From Crossaster papposus (lineage: Eukaryota > Echinodermata > Asteroidea > Velatida > Solasteridae), in the NCBI GenBank assembly GCA_037893245.1, contig JBAIAA010000317.1, forward strand, positions 558,001 to 622,000: a stretch of 64,000 nucleotides of DNA, given 5' to 3'. The notes beneath the pieces were generated by a model, which made no database searches, was not told the origin of the DNA, and worked only from the letters and a program-made list of their open reading frames with translations. This document shows positions 44,690-57,591 of the stretch, piece after piece. The position numbers and the translations under genes are program-made. Every line of letters begins with the position of its first letter. The stretch's first letter is position 1.

Positions 44690-45248
44690 CTTTGCTAGGT
44701 TCGCTAAATGGTATATTCTCAACTTTTACTGCCGGTGAGTGACATGGGATTAAAAGGGAATTACAAAGTCATCAATGCCCAATGAGAGCAGAGGGCGTGC
44801 CATTGACAATGGAGCGGCAATTTCAGACGCCCGGCAACCCGTTGTACGGGTCTGTGTCGGCGCTCTAGTCTATTGTTCGTGGGCGGCGTTTCAAACTACT
44901 TGACCAGCCTGTTGAATAGTTATGTCGGTGAAGATCACGAGTCGGGCCACTCGTTGAGGCACTTTTATCTTAATCTTGAAAGGGGAAACAACGCGCGTTT
45001 TTTTTTAACTGAAAGACTCATTCGTCATTACTGCTTGGATCCAATTCTAAGATGGCGGAAGAGCCGTCTTCAACTGGAATGGAGATTTCGAGGCTTCAGA
45101 CAAAATGTTAAAAACTTTCAAAGAATAACTAGAGAAAAACAAAATTAAAATAAAAGCAAAGGCTCCGTTCAGCTAGTTTATCATGTTACCTTTTCAATTG
45201 TGTTTCCTCTAAAGAAAATCTTGTTAAGGAATAATTATCCTAGTGATC

Positions 45249-45284
<36 letters not shown>

Positions 45285-45427
45285 AAAAAGAAACCCCCCA
45301 ATCAAACAAACAAAAAGTGTCCGGAATAAGTCTTCTATGTTTCCCCCTAAAAGAAACTAGTATTAAGGATTTTAATGCTTCATTTCTCCTTCAACCCTCT
45401 ATTACTGGGAATTTCTTATAATTACTA
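44690..45427 (+). repeat. Segmental tandem duplication, first copy
   Basis: 44690-45427 plus 46719-46990 match 47450-48520 in the same order, e.g. GTGGGCGGCGTTTCAAACTA and AAGATGGCGGAAGAGCC. A third partial copy is at 48520-48690. A short frame starting MAEEPSSTGM is present in the first two copies but stops after about 20 codons. Long poly(C) runs (about 45250-45281, 48184, 48664) sit at equivalent places. Confidence 0.7.
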
Positions 45428-46716
45428 TAGGTTTTCCCGGACGATATCGCAAAATGTGCACATTTATATGTATTTAATTTCGCGCTGAATTTCAGAACGA
45501 CGTATGTCCGAGTTTTATTTTCGCAAAAACGAGCATTCAATTATATTTTGTTTAATTCAAATAAATGAATGTGCTTAACGTTATATTTAAACGATTACAA
45601 ACACGTGATTGGGCTTTCGGTTTGACGTATGCGTGGCCGATTATTTAGAGTGTGCAATCTATTTAGCAGCAAATCGATTTATTATTGTGTCACGGCCTGA
45701 ATTTGTTATAATTTAAATTCGCATATTCTGCATTCAATTTCAATAAAGTACATGGCTATATAATTCACGATACAACTTGGATTAAATCATTAATAAATCA
45801 ATGTATCATGGGAATAATTGATCATTTATGTGTTGGCTCTTCAATTTATTTTAACCCCACCCATCCTAAACCCCCCCAAAATCCTCTTTGCAAATTGAAG
45901 GTTTTTGCAGGAATGAGGTCACTTGGACGTTGATGCATCAGATGAATTTGCAGGATTGAGGTTACTTAGGAATTTATCCAAATGAGGATTTTAAAGAATT
46001 TAGGTTATTTTGTTTTTGTTAATGAATTATCTATCATTTTATCAGTTCAATTGTCTATCCGTCAATGAACTGTCCACCAAGACATGAGTGGTTGATGTCC
46101 AGTCTATTTGCTACATCTAAAATGTCCGCGTCGTCAGCCTCAAAGGCATCGATAAGACGATTTCGATCAACGTCCGAGACTCGTCTGTATCTCCCTCTTG
46201 CAGCCATTATTGGAAAATTTTAGGTGGCATAAAATACAATCTAGCTATATGATGCGATCGTAGCAAATGCTGAGCAAAGAAAGATTTTTTTCTTCAACTT
46301 AGTGGTTTATATAGCATTTATTTGGTAGTTTCAAAGACGAGACCACCTGGTTTAATTCTCCATATGTTACTTTTGATAACACATACATAAATTCCAATGC
46401 TTGACCCGGCATACAAATGCGTAGAAAATCGGCTGCACATTTAGCGAAATTGATTGTTGATAAATTAAAAGGAAAACATGATCGCGGGTCTGCATTTAAA
46501 TTCGCGCTAAAATGAACTATCAATATACTAAATTCAGTGTACATTTGGGAAATCGTGTGATGATTTCCTACGACTGGATGCACCATTATGCAAAAACGAA
46601 TTATCGATTGTTAAATAGAAAACGGGAATGTGAACGTTCATACTATTTCGCAAGAAAACGAATGCACCAGTTACAAATTTAAGTGCACATTTTGCGATAT
46701 CGTCCGGGAAAACCTA
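45428..46716. mobile_element. Tc1/mariner-like element, decayed
   Basis: The ends TAGGTTTTCCCGGACGATAT and ATATCGTCCGGGAAAACCTA are inverted repeats, with TA on both sides. The second copy of the duplicated segment (about 48318-48335) has the corresponding empty site around AATTACTAACAAATGTAT. The element carries only the start of a transposase. Confidence 0.75.
46055..46207 (-). pseudogene. Transposase N-terminal helix-turn-helix remnant
   Basis: A 50-codon frame starts MAARGRYRRVSDVDRNRLID, continuing with ILDVANRLDINHSCL. This pattern resembles the DNA-binding N-terminus of Tc1-like and related transposases. A stop follows and no DDE region was found inside the element, so it is a decayed or internally deleted copy. 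Confidence 0.5.
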
Positions 46717-49673
46717 TATAAAATGTATACATTTTGTTAAAACACAAGATCCGCAAAGAGGACGCCACAAAACAAGCAAAAGAGAAAAAAAAACATATTC
46801 ACTAGAAATAAAACGTTTTCGTGGCATTTAATTGTTTTAATATTGATATACAAACTAGAAGTGCTGATAAAAAAATATTTAAAAAAGCTGCACAATAACT
46901 TGTTTTATCTTTTCGCCCAACAGGCATCATTCCGTCATAAAAGGTAGTATACACCATTGGTCATTGCTTAAATTATCATGAATGAGTAGATTTGGGGGTT
47001 GTATTTTATAGTAAATATCGTTTAACTGAGCTGTCCGAAGTTTTAGAATCATGGATGCCAATAAAAGCACGAAAAACAGCGGGTTTTTTTCAACCAGCGT
47101 CGAGCAGTTATTCTTATGTTATCTTTGTTTTTTCGCGATCGCCGTCCGGCGAGCGCGAATTTTTCATTTTAAAATTCTATTTTTCAGAATAATTACAGGA
47201 TATCTAGCGCAATCCTTTTGCTGGATGCTCAGAATCAACATTTACTTTCAGATGAGTAAGATATTTCTTAATAATTTGGTCGGAAATATTTTCGATATCT
47301 GCAAATGGTGTATACTACCTTTAAACAAACACAAACATAACTTAAAATGTACCACTTGTCTCTATATTAATTTGTGTAAAATTATTAATTTGTGTAAAGT
47401 TATTAATATTAATTTGTGTAAGGTCGTTTTGCTCTATTTTTGCCTGGGTTTGCTGGATGGTAAAATTCTCAACTGTTACTGCTGGTGAGTGACAGGGGAT
47501 TCAAAGGGGATTAACGCGTTCTCCCATCGGACAGATGACAGCGGCAGTAAGGACGCTAGCCATTGACGCTATCCATTCACAGTGATAGCCCAAACTTACC
47601 GGTCCAGAACCCATAAAAGCACAATAAGAGCAGAGAGCGGGCCGTTGAAAAGGTGGTGGCACGTTTGCCCACGCGGCAACACGTTTTATGGGTCTGTATT
47701 GGCACTCTAGTCTATGTTTCGTGGGCGGCGTTTCAAACTACTTGACCGGCCTGTTGAATAGTTCTGTCGGTGAAGTTCACGAGTCGAGCCACTCGTTGAG
47801 GGACTTTTACTGTAATCAGTTTGAAAGGGGAAAAACCGCGCGTTTTTGTTGTTTAACTGGAAGACTCATTCGTAATTACTGGTTGAATCTAAATATAAGA
47901 TGGCGGAAGAGCCATCTTCAACTGGAATGGATCTTCCGCGGCTTCGTACAAAATGTTAACAACTTTCAAAGAATTCCTAGAAAAGAATAAAAGCTAAGGC
48001 GCCGTTCAGCTAGTTTATCATGTATACTTTTATAAATTGTGTTTTCTATAAAGACAACCTTGTTAAGGATTATTTATCCTAGTGACACAGTGTTTTTTTA
48101 ACTTCAGCTAATTTATCATGTTTACCTTTTCAATTGTGTTTCCTCTAAAGATAATATTGTTAAGGATTAATTATCCTACAGATCCCCCCCCCCCCCAAAA
48201 TAAAAAAAAACAATCTCCGTACCAAACAAATACAAAAATTCAGGAATGAGTTTCCTATGTTTCCCCCCTGAAAAAACCTAGTAATAAGGATTATATTTAT
48301 TCTTCCTTTCTCTGTTCTAATTACTAACAAATGTATAAATTTGTTCAAACACAAGATCTGCAAAGAGGACGCCACAAAACAAGCAAAATATATAAAACAA
48401 CCTAATCCACTAGAAATAAAACGTTTTCGTGGCATTTAATTGTTTTAATATTGATAAATAAACTAGAAATTAATACACTAGAAATGCTGATAACAATAAT
48501 AAAACAATTGCACAATAACAATGTTTGCAACTTTCGAAAAATTCCTAGAGAAAACAACTAAGAACAAAAGTAAATGCGCCGTTCAGATAGTTTATATTGT
48601 TCACCTTTTTAATTGTGTTTCCTCCAACGAAGAACTTGTTAGGGATTCAGTATTATAATGCTCCCCCCCCCCCCCCTAATAAAAAAATAAAAAAAGGTGT
48701 CGCATCCGTGTTGCTCAGTTTGCGGATGCGGCGCAGGGTTAAAACAACACACAACTTAAAATGTACCACTTGTCTTTATAGTAATTTGCATACATTTACT
48801 TTAGGCTGGGTTGTTTTTTTTCTGCCCGTCTATATATGGGAAGTTAATTTGCACAATTGTTATGAAAAATACTGCGGGATTGCTAAACTTAATGTCAACC
48901 ATAACTATTAAACTGAGAACGGAAAACCTGCCCGAATGGTTTTTATGTAAGCAAGTCCTCTTGTATGAATACCCGTTGCTGATTTTTAAGTTTTCCACTT
49001 TTCCTGCAAATTTATTTTATTTACTAAGGACACTCCGACCGAATAATGAAACTTTGTAGTTTTGTACACCTAACTTTTAGATGGTAAAACACTCCTCAAA
49101 GTTTTGAAATTTGAAAAATGAAAATGCTTGACTTTTGACAAGATACATCGTTTCTTGGCGAATTTTTTTTTTAAACATAATTTTAGTTAACATTTGTGTG
49201 GTGCAAAATGGTGATCACAATTTGGACCATTGTATAGCATTCATCTTATGAACAAGTCTATTTCATGGTATGGACTACTTTACTTCCTCTTGAATATATA
49301 TATAATCAGAGTAAGTATAGGTTCAACAACCTTTACTTCATTGACCTCAATAGACCGATCCAGCTAGTAGGCCACAACCCTCGAAAAATTGACCAATCGC
49401 AATGCATGATTTTAAGGTCCGAGAAATTGTCGCCATCTTGTCCGACAACAATTTTTCACTTTAAAATAGTTTACCGCACACTTGTTGATTTAACGTTTGT
49501 TTTACTTATATTACCCCAATTCACTTACCAGACTGGTTGTAACCATAGTCATGGTAAAGTGCTGTTGTTAAGTTAATTTGTAAATCCGACTCCCAGTACG
49601 TAGCTCCATGAAATTGGCCCCAGTTGCCATGGCGGGCGTGGCCTACTAGATTAGTGTATTGATTCTTTATAAG
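46717..49673. other. Duplicated segments and AT-rich sequence, no gene recognised
   Basis: Contains the second (47450-48520) and third (48520-48690) copies of the local duplication, a short AATTTGTGTAAA tandem near 47370-47420, and the second copy of a dispersed repeat at 49385-49480. No convincing exon. Confidence 0.45.
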
Positions 49674-50167
49674 TTACACCGAAGAATCGGAGGACACATT
49701 GGTGTAGTTTGTGGGGCTGGGCCGCGCCATGTTGGTGCGCCGCGTGGACTGGAACCGGCTAACGTTCTCGCTGGCCGTGGCCCGGTCCGAGGCCCGGGCC
49801 CGCCCGCAGGCGAAGGCTTTCAGGAAGCCCTGCCGGAACCGCTTGTTCATAAAGCAGTAGACGATGGGGTTGATGCAGGCAGAGATATAAGTCATGAGCT
49901 TAAAGATGGTGACCTCGGCCCGCCCGAAGTGCAGGCTGGCACTCCTGATGTTGAGCGTGATCCAGATGTTGGCCACCCAGGCCGGCGTCCAGCAGATGAA
50001 GAACAGCAGGACGATGACGATCAGCATCTTGACCACCCGCTTCTTGGCCCCGCTGGTAGAGGTGCTTCGTACCGCCGTGGAGGTGGCGGCTTTCTTCTTC
50101 TTCTCGTTTAGGCTGCAGGAGGCCTCCTCGCCGATATTCTTCATAGCTATGCCGTTTTCTCCTTTCT
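49674..50167 (-). CDS. Cholecystokinin-type GPCR, last exon (ICL3-TM6-TM7-tail)
   Basis: The minus-strand exon starts after the acceptor TTACCATCACAG at 50168 and ends at the stop 49674. It holds a basic third intracellular loop, then KKRVVKMLIVIVLLFFICWT with the TM6 CWxP motif, and TM7 with NPIVY followed by CFMNKRFRQGFLKAF. That last string is almost the vertebrate CCK-receptor sequence. Class A features are complete: CWTP, NPxxY, a short helix 8 and a Cys for palmitoylation (AFACGR). The tail is Ser/Thr-rich. The 2-base start (AG) completes the Gly/Glu codon left by the TM5 exon in phase 1. CCK-type receptors signal from the plasma membrane to sulfated peptide ligands. Confidence 0.85.
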
Positions 50168-51984
50168 CTGTGATGGTAAGACGACGCATTATCTATTAAT
50201 TTACGGGCATACAAAACAACTAACCAAATACTTCGTGCCCCGTAAATTTAGGCGTCTATGCTGCCCTGCACTCAGCTGTTCAATCAATTTCACGCGCAGG
50301 ACCATGATGCACGTCCAAAGTAAGTAATTATGAGCATCTCCGCACGTGCAAAACCATGTATACAGATTTGTCCATTCATGTGGAGACATTGCTCTGTTCT
50401 TGTGTACAAAACTTTCGGAATGTTATTTTCAAAGTGCTCCTATCAACCAGGGTTAATTTCCTGGGCTGTAACCCTAACGAAATATCCCTCAGACATTATG
50501 CTTTAATTTTTGACAAATAAACATAGCCTGGAAATTACTATAGGTTTGGAGTAAAACTCCAAATATATATTTCGTGAATGTTGGTTGAATCCTCTCTCGT
50601 GACCAGTCACTCTATTTATACCGACTTAGTCATGCGCAATACCACTGATAAGTCCGCATTTCATGAAACTCATGCTACACCGCAACAGTTGCATTAAGTC
50701 CACAGGGCGTCATCTATACTATTCCTGCACGGAGACCATACGCCAAAAATCACACCAATTGCTTTATTTAGATCAGTACTTTGTATTTGTCTAAATGAAT
50801 CAATCTACAGAAGTTCAAGCTAACAAAGTAGAAGAATGTGTATTCACCCGAATAATGTTCCAAGGAATTGTTGACTAAGGAATGATCCGTGCCACGTTTC
50901 TTTTCCCAAATCCGGATACACCGGCTTGTGTGTTAATTTTAGAACAATTCCTATAGCCTTTCCTGCCAAACAACATCCATACAAAATCCAATTTTAAATA
51001 TTTGCTTCTCTCTTTTAAACTTGCCCTGACCTTGACAAAAACTATACATTACAGTGTGTCTTACAAAACAAGGAAACCGAGATCGAAATGCCCATTACTC
51101 GAAAGGTATATTGTTTATCAAAGAGCGGTAACAACTATCAGTTGCATCAAGTAATCGAGGTTATTGTCATTGATGACCAAACGATGGTTTGACTGGATGG
51201 CATTCAAATTGACTTTGCATCAGACTAAGACTCGTCCTATCGGCACGGTGTCCATCATATACAAAACGAAAAAAATACCAGTAAATTTAAAATAAAATTG
51301 TTCAAAAGCAAATCCCGGTTTTTCTTCATACGGACCATTATCTTTGTATAGGCCTACAGTGCATCTCATGTAGCTATGATTTGAAACATAAACCTTTTTA
51401 TTTGTAAAATGATATACCAAACGTCCAAATCCGATAATTAGTTTTGACAGAGTTATGAGTATTTTCCCAAGAGAGGTCAAATTGGCCACGGGACCAAGTT
51501 TTTCGATTGTAGGCATTGGGACCAAGGTAAGCCTACTATAGCCTCTAGCTCTGTGTGCAAGATTCCCTGGCCTACGCTGCAAAAACTGTATTTGCCGAGT
51601 AAACAAAATTCATTTGTGTAAACATTTTACATATTAAACACGTTTAGCATCAGAATAACTACTAATTTTAAGTAATTAAAGCTTAAAATAATGTATTAGC
51701 CCGAGACAGCTGGGTATGTGGGATCTCGTTCAATTCCTCTTTCCCACGCTACATGGAGGTCAATGGGGTATGGGGACGCTGTTTTATGGCTCTGAGGTTA
51801 AAACAGACAAGGCCTGGTATACAGCCATAATCTTGACGACTGGTCAGAAGATCACTTTGTCGCAGCAGTTTAAGCCATGAGGACGTTTGTTTGCTATTGC
51901 TATTTAGCAGAGTAATTATCTGTTCTTGTAATTAATTTCAAAGTTTTTCGGAGTTTTAAAGACATTTTCCTAGTAGGAATACTC
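50168..51984. other. Receptor intron, no element recognised
   Basis: Unique-looking intron sequence. A minus-strand open frame of 128 codons at 51220-51606 resembles nothing and is probably chance. Confidence 0.4.
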
Positions 51985-52620
51985 GTGCTTCCCATTTCGT
52001 CGACCGTACCCAATTCTCAGTTTCCAAGTTGGAAGTTTGCTAGCCCGTGTCGTGGTTCAATTTCGTCATCAATGACAACAATGCCTAAATCCAAGCATCT
52101 GGATCTGGAAACGCTTCAAAGGGGAGGAAGCCACGCGGCAGACCCCGTTCGTCTCGGTCTAGTCGAAGCCTAGAGGCTGCGGAGGCGACGCCGATTGTTG
52201 TCACGGTTGCTGCCCATGGCCCGGCGGCGAGCCCTGCCGATGTCGTTCCCTTGGATGGACTGCCTGAAGGGATCTGTCCAGTGCTCCGACACCGCTCATA
52301 TTAACTTCAGGGTTTGGTAAGTCCGATGTTAATAATATTGTTCGGATGCCTGTGCATTTACCACCCGCTCCCAACGCAATTTCCGTTAGCTGTCCCACTA
52401 CAACCAATACGCTAGCACTCGTTCCACATTGCCTGTGCATTCACTTGATTCACTTTTAAGTTCTAGTCTTGCGCCTGTACAAGCTACCCATCAGCGATGA
52501 CTAGCGTTTGTGACGATCTGGGGATGGGGGTTCCTAAACAAATTTAGGACAACAATTGGAATGGGGAGTTTATCGAATTTCGTTCTCTATTGCGGCCGGC
52601 CCGTGTTTAATACGTTATAG
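51985..52620 (+). pseudogene. DIRS-like Gag fragment
   Basis: Degenerate coding: KGRKPRGRPRSSRSSRSLEA, then a Pro/Ala-rich part, then near 52535 LGMGVPKQI, a stop, and WNGEFIEFRSLL. The last block is the typical 'K(I/N)W.GEFI.F..LL' signature of DIRS-type and related Gag proteins. Frameshifts and stops abound. It is inside a receptor intron in antisense orientation to the gene. Confidence 0.45.
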
Positions 52621-52649
52621 TCAGCTCGCATGATTTACCCGCCGACTGG

Positions 52650-52835
52650 TAGTTGAATGGCCGAGTGGTTAGGCTCCTCGTCTGCGGGGTTCCATCGCCT
52701 GGGTTTGAGTCCTCGTCCTGGCCGATGTCGGTTTTTACGGCAAATTCCCCCGACGCATGCGGATACTGTCCGCTCGGATCGGCTACATTTCGTGGCGTTT
52801 ACAGTGGTTTGAAAATCTTATTTTTTTTTAATATG
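52650..52835 (+). mobile_element. tRNA-derived SINE (Leu/Ser-like head)
   Basis: The A box is in TGGCCGAGTGGTTAGG, and the B box is GGGTTTGAGTCC. The head looks like a class II tRNA but cannot close an acceptor stem. An unrelated body follows, and a T/A-rich end near 52820-52835. It separates the two DIRS fragments. Confidence 0.6.
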
Positions 52836-53562
52836 GTTGTTGTTGCTCTACTTTCAAGTCAGATTTCGATGTTTTTTGTATATTTAACTTGGGAAGGGTT
52901 TCGAGTCTTTGTTTTATTTTATACTGTGTGGAACTGGTCACACCGACCCAAATCCCAGGGCAGCCCATTCAGGTTTTTAGTGGAATTTTCCCTTTAACCG
53001 AAGGCTATTTTGAATAATGAAGTAGATTTCCTGTAAGTTCAAACTTAAGAGAGTAGATTTTGTATTTGATTTTGTTTGTTAGACTTTTCTAACACAGTGA
53101 TTTTTTCAGAAGATCTTTTGCATTTGTGTTGAGTTTTATCCACGAAGTTTACTGTATACAATGTGTTAGCACATCCAGACCAGGACAAACCCTTGCTTTG
53201 TGGTCTGAGCCATGGGTGGACATTCCTGAACCACATGGTTGGTCATTAACTCCCAACCTTGGGGCTCAGTAGTAGGGAGTAGCCAGGCTAGCCTGGGATA
53301 GTATGTCTCTTACAGAGGTAAATTAACTCGTTCCTTTCTGGTTTTTTTTAACTAGAGGCAAGTGCCAGGCTAGGCATAGTCTAGCATTGTTAATTGGGAA
53401 AGTTGAAGTCACTTTTCCACTGTTTACCTATCTTATCTTTTCTATTTAACTCTTTGCTTGGATTTGTGGACCCCGTTGGGGCCAGAAACAGGCCATAGAC
53501 CAGATTGTATTTATATATTTAATTTTTGAGTACTTAACTGGTGGCGTTCAAAAAACCACGTC

Positions 53563-53880
53563 ATCGTGTCCGTATTTTATCGGGGGCACGAGCTGGCATG
53601 TTGGCCTGGAAGCAGTTTTTGACACATTTTAACGGTTCAGTCATATTCCCCGACCAAGATTGGCACGTACTCGAGCGATAATCTGCATTTGTACACGGAC
53701 GCTTCATCAGGGATAGGTTTTGGTGCATTCTTTGGTGGTAGTTGGACACGTACACACAGACGATGGCCCTTGTCAGTGCGTTCCACGAAGTTGTCTATTG
53801 CTTTCCTCGAGCTTTTCCCCATTGTGGAAAGGCCGGTGTTATTAAATAGATTCTGTCGCCCCCCGTATGCATTCGGTTTA
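53563..53880 (+). pseudogene. DIRS-like RT/RNase H C-terminal fragment
   Basis: RVRILSGARAGMLAWKQFLT and later FNGSVIFPDQDW match the RT-RNase H connection of DIRS elements. In a second frame LHLYTDASSGIGFGAFFGGS and SIAFLELFPIV follow, the RNase H active-site block TDAS..GFGA. One frameshift lies between them (about 53665). The tyrosine recombinase was not found. With 51985-52620 this is probably one old element broken by insertions. Confidence 0.55.
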
Positions 53881-54589
53881 TCAGCGCGCTTAGCAATTCT
53901 TCTCCCTACACCATACCCCCTGTTGTTGACCGCTTTTGATGAATACAGTTTGTACACTTCATTGTTCTTTCTAGTGCTTAGTAATTTGATTATTTCATAT
54001 TATATATTATGTGCGCATAATATTTAGTTGTTTTTGTGTATTTATCTTCCTTTCACGAGCCATGGTGCAACGGGCGTACAAGCCTTTAATGCGGATTGTG
54101 GGCGACGTTGTCGTCAATTGGACCTGCCGAATTGCAGTTGTTACACCGGATTGAGCAGCTCTGCACGCATAAGCGACGTCCGTTGGCTCCACCTGGGAGA
54201 CACAGCCATCGAACCCAGACAAAATAACATTTAATTTTGGTTGTACCGACCTGGGAGGTATTGCCGCACACATACAGAACTGATGAATGCTATCAATCAC
54301 TATTATTAATTTGTGTCACTTCTCGCATGCTTTTATTTTTTTAACAAAAATTGGGCCTATATTTGGCGCAGGTCATGAATGACCGTTTGGCGGAATTTCA
54401 TTCGGAACGCCGTCATAGGCCCCAATAACTTAACTTTACACCAACGTAAGCCATGCCCAGTATACGATTTTTAAGTTTAAATGTAATGATAATGTTTGCG
54501 GCTTCCTGTTTAACATTAATAGTAATTTACGGCTATGTTAAGGCGGCTATGTTAACGGTACGTTTTTAGTTTCGCTGTAGCGTTATCAC

Positions 54590-55030
54590 GGTTATTGGGT
54601 TTTATGTTATTATGGTAAATAACTAAAACATAAGTGATACGTTTTCATTTCGCGATTGTTACAATGGCGCTATCATTGGGTACGGAGACATGATAGTATT
54701 GCAACTATTATTGGGTTTTGTGTTATTTTGGTAAATAGCCAAAACATGATAGTGATACGTTTTAATTTTGCGATCGGTGCACTGGCAGTCTGGCATTATT
54801 ATTGGGTTTTCGTAAATTACGGAGACATGATAATGTTGGCATCGTTATTATTGGGTTTTGTGTTATTTTGGTAAATAACTAAAGCATGATAGTGATACGT
54901 TTAATTTCGCGATTGGTGCGCTGGCAGTCTGGCATTATTATTGGGTTTTCGTAAAGTGCGGAGACATGATAATGTTGGCATCGCTATTATTTGTTATTTG
55001 GGTAAATAACTAAAACATGATAGCGATACT
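54590..55030 (+). repeat. Minisatellite, unit about 138 bp
   Basis: ATTGGGTTTT(G/A)TGTTAT(T)TTGG recurs at about 54592, 54708, 54847 and (shortened) 54982. Each unit includes TGATACGTTT and usually CTGGCAGTCTGGCATTATT. Lies in a receptor intron. Confidence 0.75.
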
Positions 55031-55814
55031 CGCGCGCCGATCGGGAGCAAACTTATATACTATGTAGTTGTCACAATTGATTCATATTTTTATATTGTAG
55101 AAGTAAGTTTATTAAGTTGCCCCTTTAAGTTGGCCTCTGTGTGTACTTATTTTTCATGATGTCCCGATTGGCCAGAAGCTTTAACTCATGAATATGTAAT
55201 AATCCCTTGCTCTCACACGCTACTCCTTTCGCAGCTGAGTGAATAGGCCTTATAAGGACATATATGTGATGTGTGGTTGAATGCTGATTGTATGGGTGTT
55301 GTTGGTATGTGTGTTGTGCCATGGTTGGTGAGCCTGAAGTATTTGGTCAGCAATTCTTGGGGTGCGGCCTAGTCAGTTAGAGATCAGATCACATCAGATC
55401 AGAGCTCGATGGTAGAAGGGTCGACAAATTGCAGGACAAAATTGGCTTGTTCATGCGTGGGGTAGCTACAAAAAAAAAATTGCTGTTATTGACAGCCTTT
55501 CATGACAAGCAGTACCCTTTGATTTATTCGAGTGAAGATACTCCTAACCATGGCACGAAAGTATCTGTTTAGACGGGAATCGGGGGCCGACACTACATCT
55601 GTAGACGTGACCGGGAACACCTAGCCCAGCATCTTTTATATCTATAAACCGCGTGGCCATCTCGGAACATGAACCCATTGCTATTTTATATTATAGTAAA
55701 GTGTACGGGTTGTAAAATTACGAAGAAACAAAAAAAAAAAGAAAAGATTAAGTATATATTGAACAGTTAACGGTCGGTCGTTGTACTCTAAAGTTTCGTC
55801 GGGTATTGAAATTA

Positions 55815-56050
55815 ATATAATTGGAGTGTGTTAAAATTGCAAGTGAAATTTGAAAGTTTTGAGATTATTGGAAGTATTGAGAATACCCGATTTTGGAAAT
55901 AGTGAATTTATTGAAGGTTGGAGGAATTCTATAATTGTAATTGAAGATTGTTATAATTGCAAGTGAATTTTGAAAGTTTTGAGATTATTGGAAGTATTGG
56001 TACCAGATTTTGGAGATTGTGAATTTATTGGAGGTTAAAGGAATTCCTGA
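55815..56050 (+). repeat. Tandem duplication of about 120 bp
   Basis: Two AT-rich units share TTTGAAAGTTTTGAGATTAT and GTGAATTTATTG. No coding sense. Confidence 0.7.
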
Positions 56051-56797
56051 ATTTTGATTGCAGTTGGAGGAAAGCTGTACCTGAATTTATACAAGTCAAG
56101 AAACTTGTGAATTTTGTATTTGTAAATTCTATTTGATTTTGGGTTTGTTTGGGGATGGATCGGTGTTAATAAATAAGTTTGTATATTGTATTGTGGCAGG
56201 TTTCCTAATTTCTATTTGTTCGATGGAGTCACTAATAGTGACAATGTGACAGTAATATACTATTGTAATATACTGCTAGTTGGAAATAATAATATGTTTT
56301 GAGATCAACCTGGCAATACACTGCTTCGGCATTACGATACAAAAAGAAATTAAACTCTTTAGCCAATGCATAAATAGTTTGTGATGTCCTGTCGCATGGG
56401 ATAATAAATAGTGGTTATAGCCATTGAACATTGATGTTTATGAACTAGACACATGACTGCGTTTAGCTGCTTATCACCAAAAGCATATCCACATTGCAAT
56501 ACTTGCACATCCAAACAAAATCGAAAAACTTGGTCCGATGGTCAATTTGACCTCTCTTGGGAAATTACTCATAACTCATTACTCATAATATCAGATTCAG
56601 ACGTTGGATGTCTCATGTTGAAGTGGAAATATGTATCTTTTAAACCATATCTATATTATCTACGTTGGTTACACATTCCACCTGTTGCATTCCGTTATAT
56701 TTTGTTTTCAGTCATGCTGAGACATACTGTATACTTTCAAATACAAAAGTGGACTCCAACGTACCGTTATCTGCCGTACATTGCCCGAGTTGCATAC

Positions 56798-56882
56798 CCT
56801 TTCTGAGCTCCACAATAATAAGGCCGTACGATATTGCCATCGTGAAGAGGGGTATTACCATAAGGATCACGAGTAAACACAT
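56798..56882 (-). CDS. Cholecystokinin-type GPCR, TM5 exon
   Basis: Acceptor CCCAATCCAG, then MCLLVILMVIPLFTMAISYG followed by LIIVELRK, donor G|GTATGC. The Pro within a hydrophobic span followed by 'SYGLI' is the TM5 pattern (P5.50, Y5.58). The 85-nt exon starts in phase 0, as the previous exon ends, and ends in phase 1, as the last exon requires. It is too short to stand out as an open frame. Identification rests on the phase chain plus TM5 similarity. Confidence 0.75.
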
Positions 56883-57591
56883 CTGGATTGGGAGAAAAAG
56901 TATAATGTCATAAGTAAGTTTTTAAACAATTTTATTGGTTTAGTTGCAAACAGTATACTCTAAGTTTAATGGAACTATGCTAGTCAGAACATTTGGGACT
57001 CTCAATATGTAGAGAGTCACAAATATGTAGAGAATCCCAAATCTCATAACATCTCACGCCGCCACGAACTGATTCTGTTTTTTCTTACAACAGACAACGC
57101 ATACAAAACAAACACTAATTTGAAGCGCAGACAGACACCAGACTATTGCTAATTTGCATAGGAATACTATTCTTTTTTTGTTGGATATTTTAACGATTCA
57201 AATCCAAGGATACAGAGCAGGAGTCAATTTCATAGAGCTGCTAAGCACACAAGAAATACTTAGCACAACAATTCTTCACTGGCCAAAACATGGTTACGAA
57301 CCAATTTATTTTAAATGATATATATTGTTTGCGACTGGTATTCAGCTGTTTTTTGCTTAGCATAAAAAACACATGGTGTTTTGGCTGATAACCTGTTTTA
57401 AAAGCCATGAAGTGAAATTGTTGAACAAAATCTTTGTATTAACAAATGTTTAACTGGTTTTGACTTCTGGACTATTTTTGTATTTTATTTTTGACCGAAA
57501 AGGTATTTATGAATGGGAATACAATTGTTTTGGCCGGTATTTAACGAGTATGTTTCAAACAAGCACATGGACCTGAGCATTGTTAACGCGT

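Noticed and set aside
51220-51606. 128-codon minus-strand frame in the receptor intron
   Set aside because: No splice support and no family resemblance. The receptor exon chain is complete without it.
52650-52725. tRNA-Leu/Ser gene
   Set aside because: A and B boxes are present but the acceptor stem does not close and unrelated body sequence follows. It is a SINE head.
54280-54286. Second hammerhead (CTGATGA)
   Set aside because: No GAAA and no supporting stems follow. The same is true of CTGATGA at 58531.
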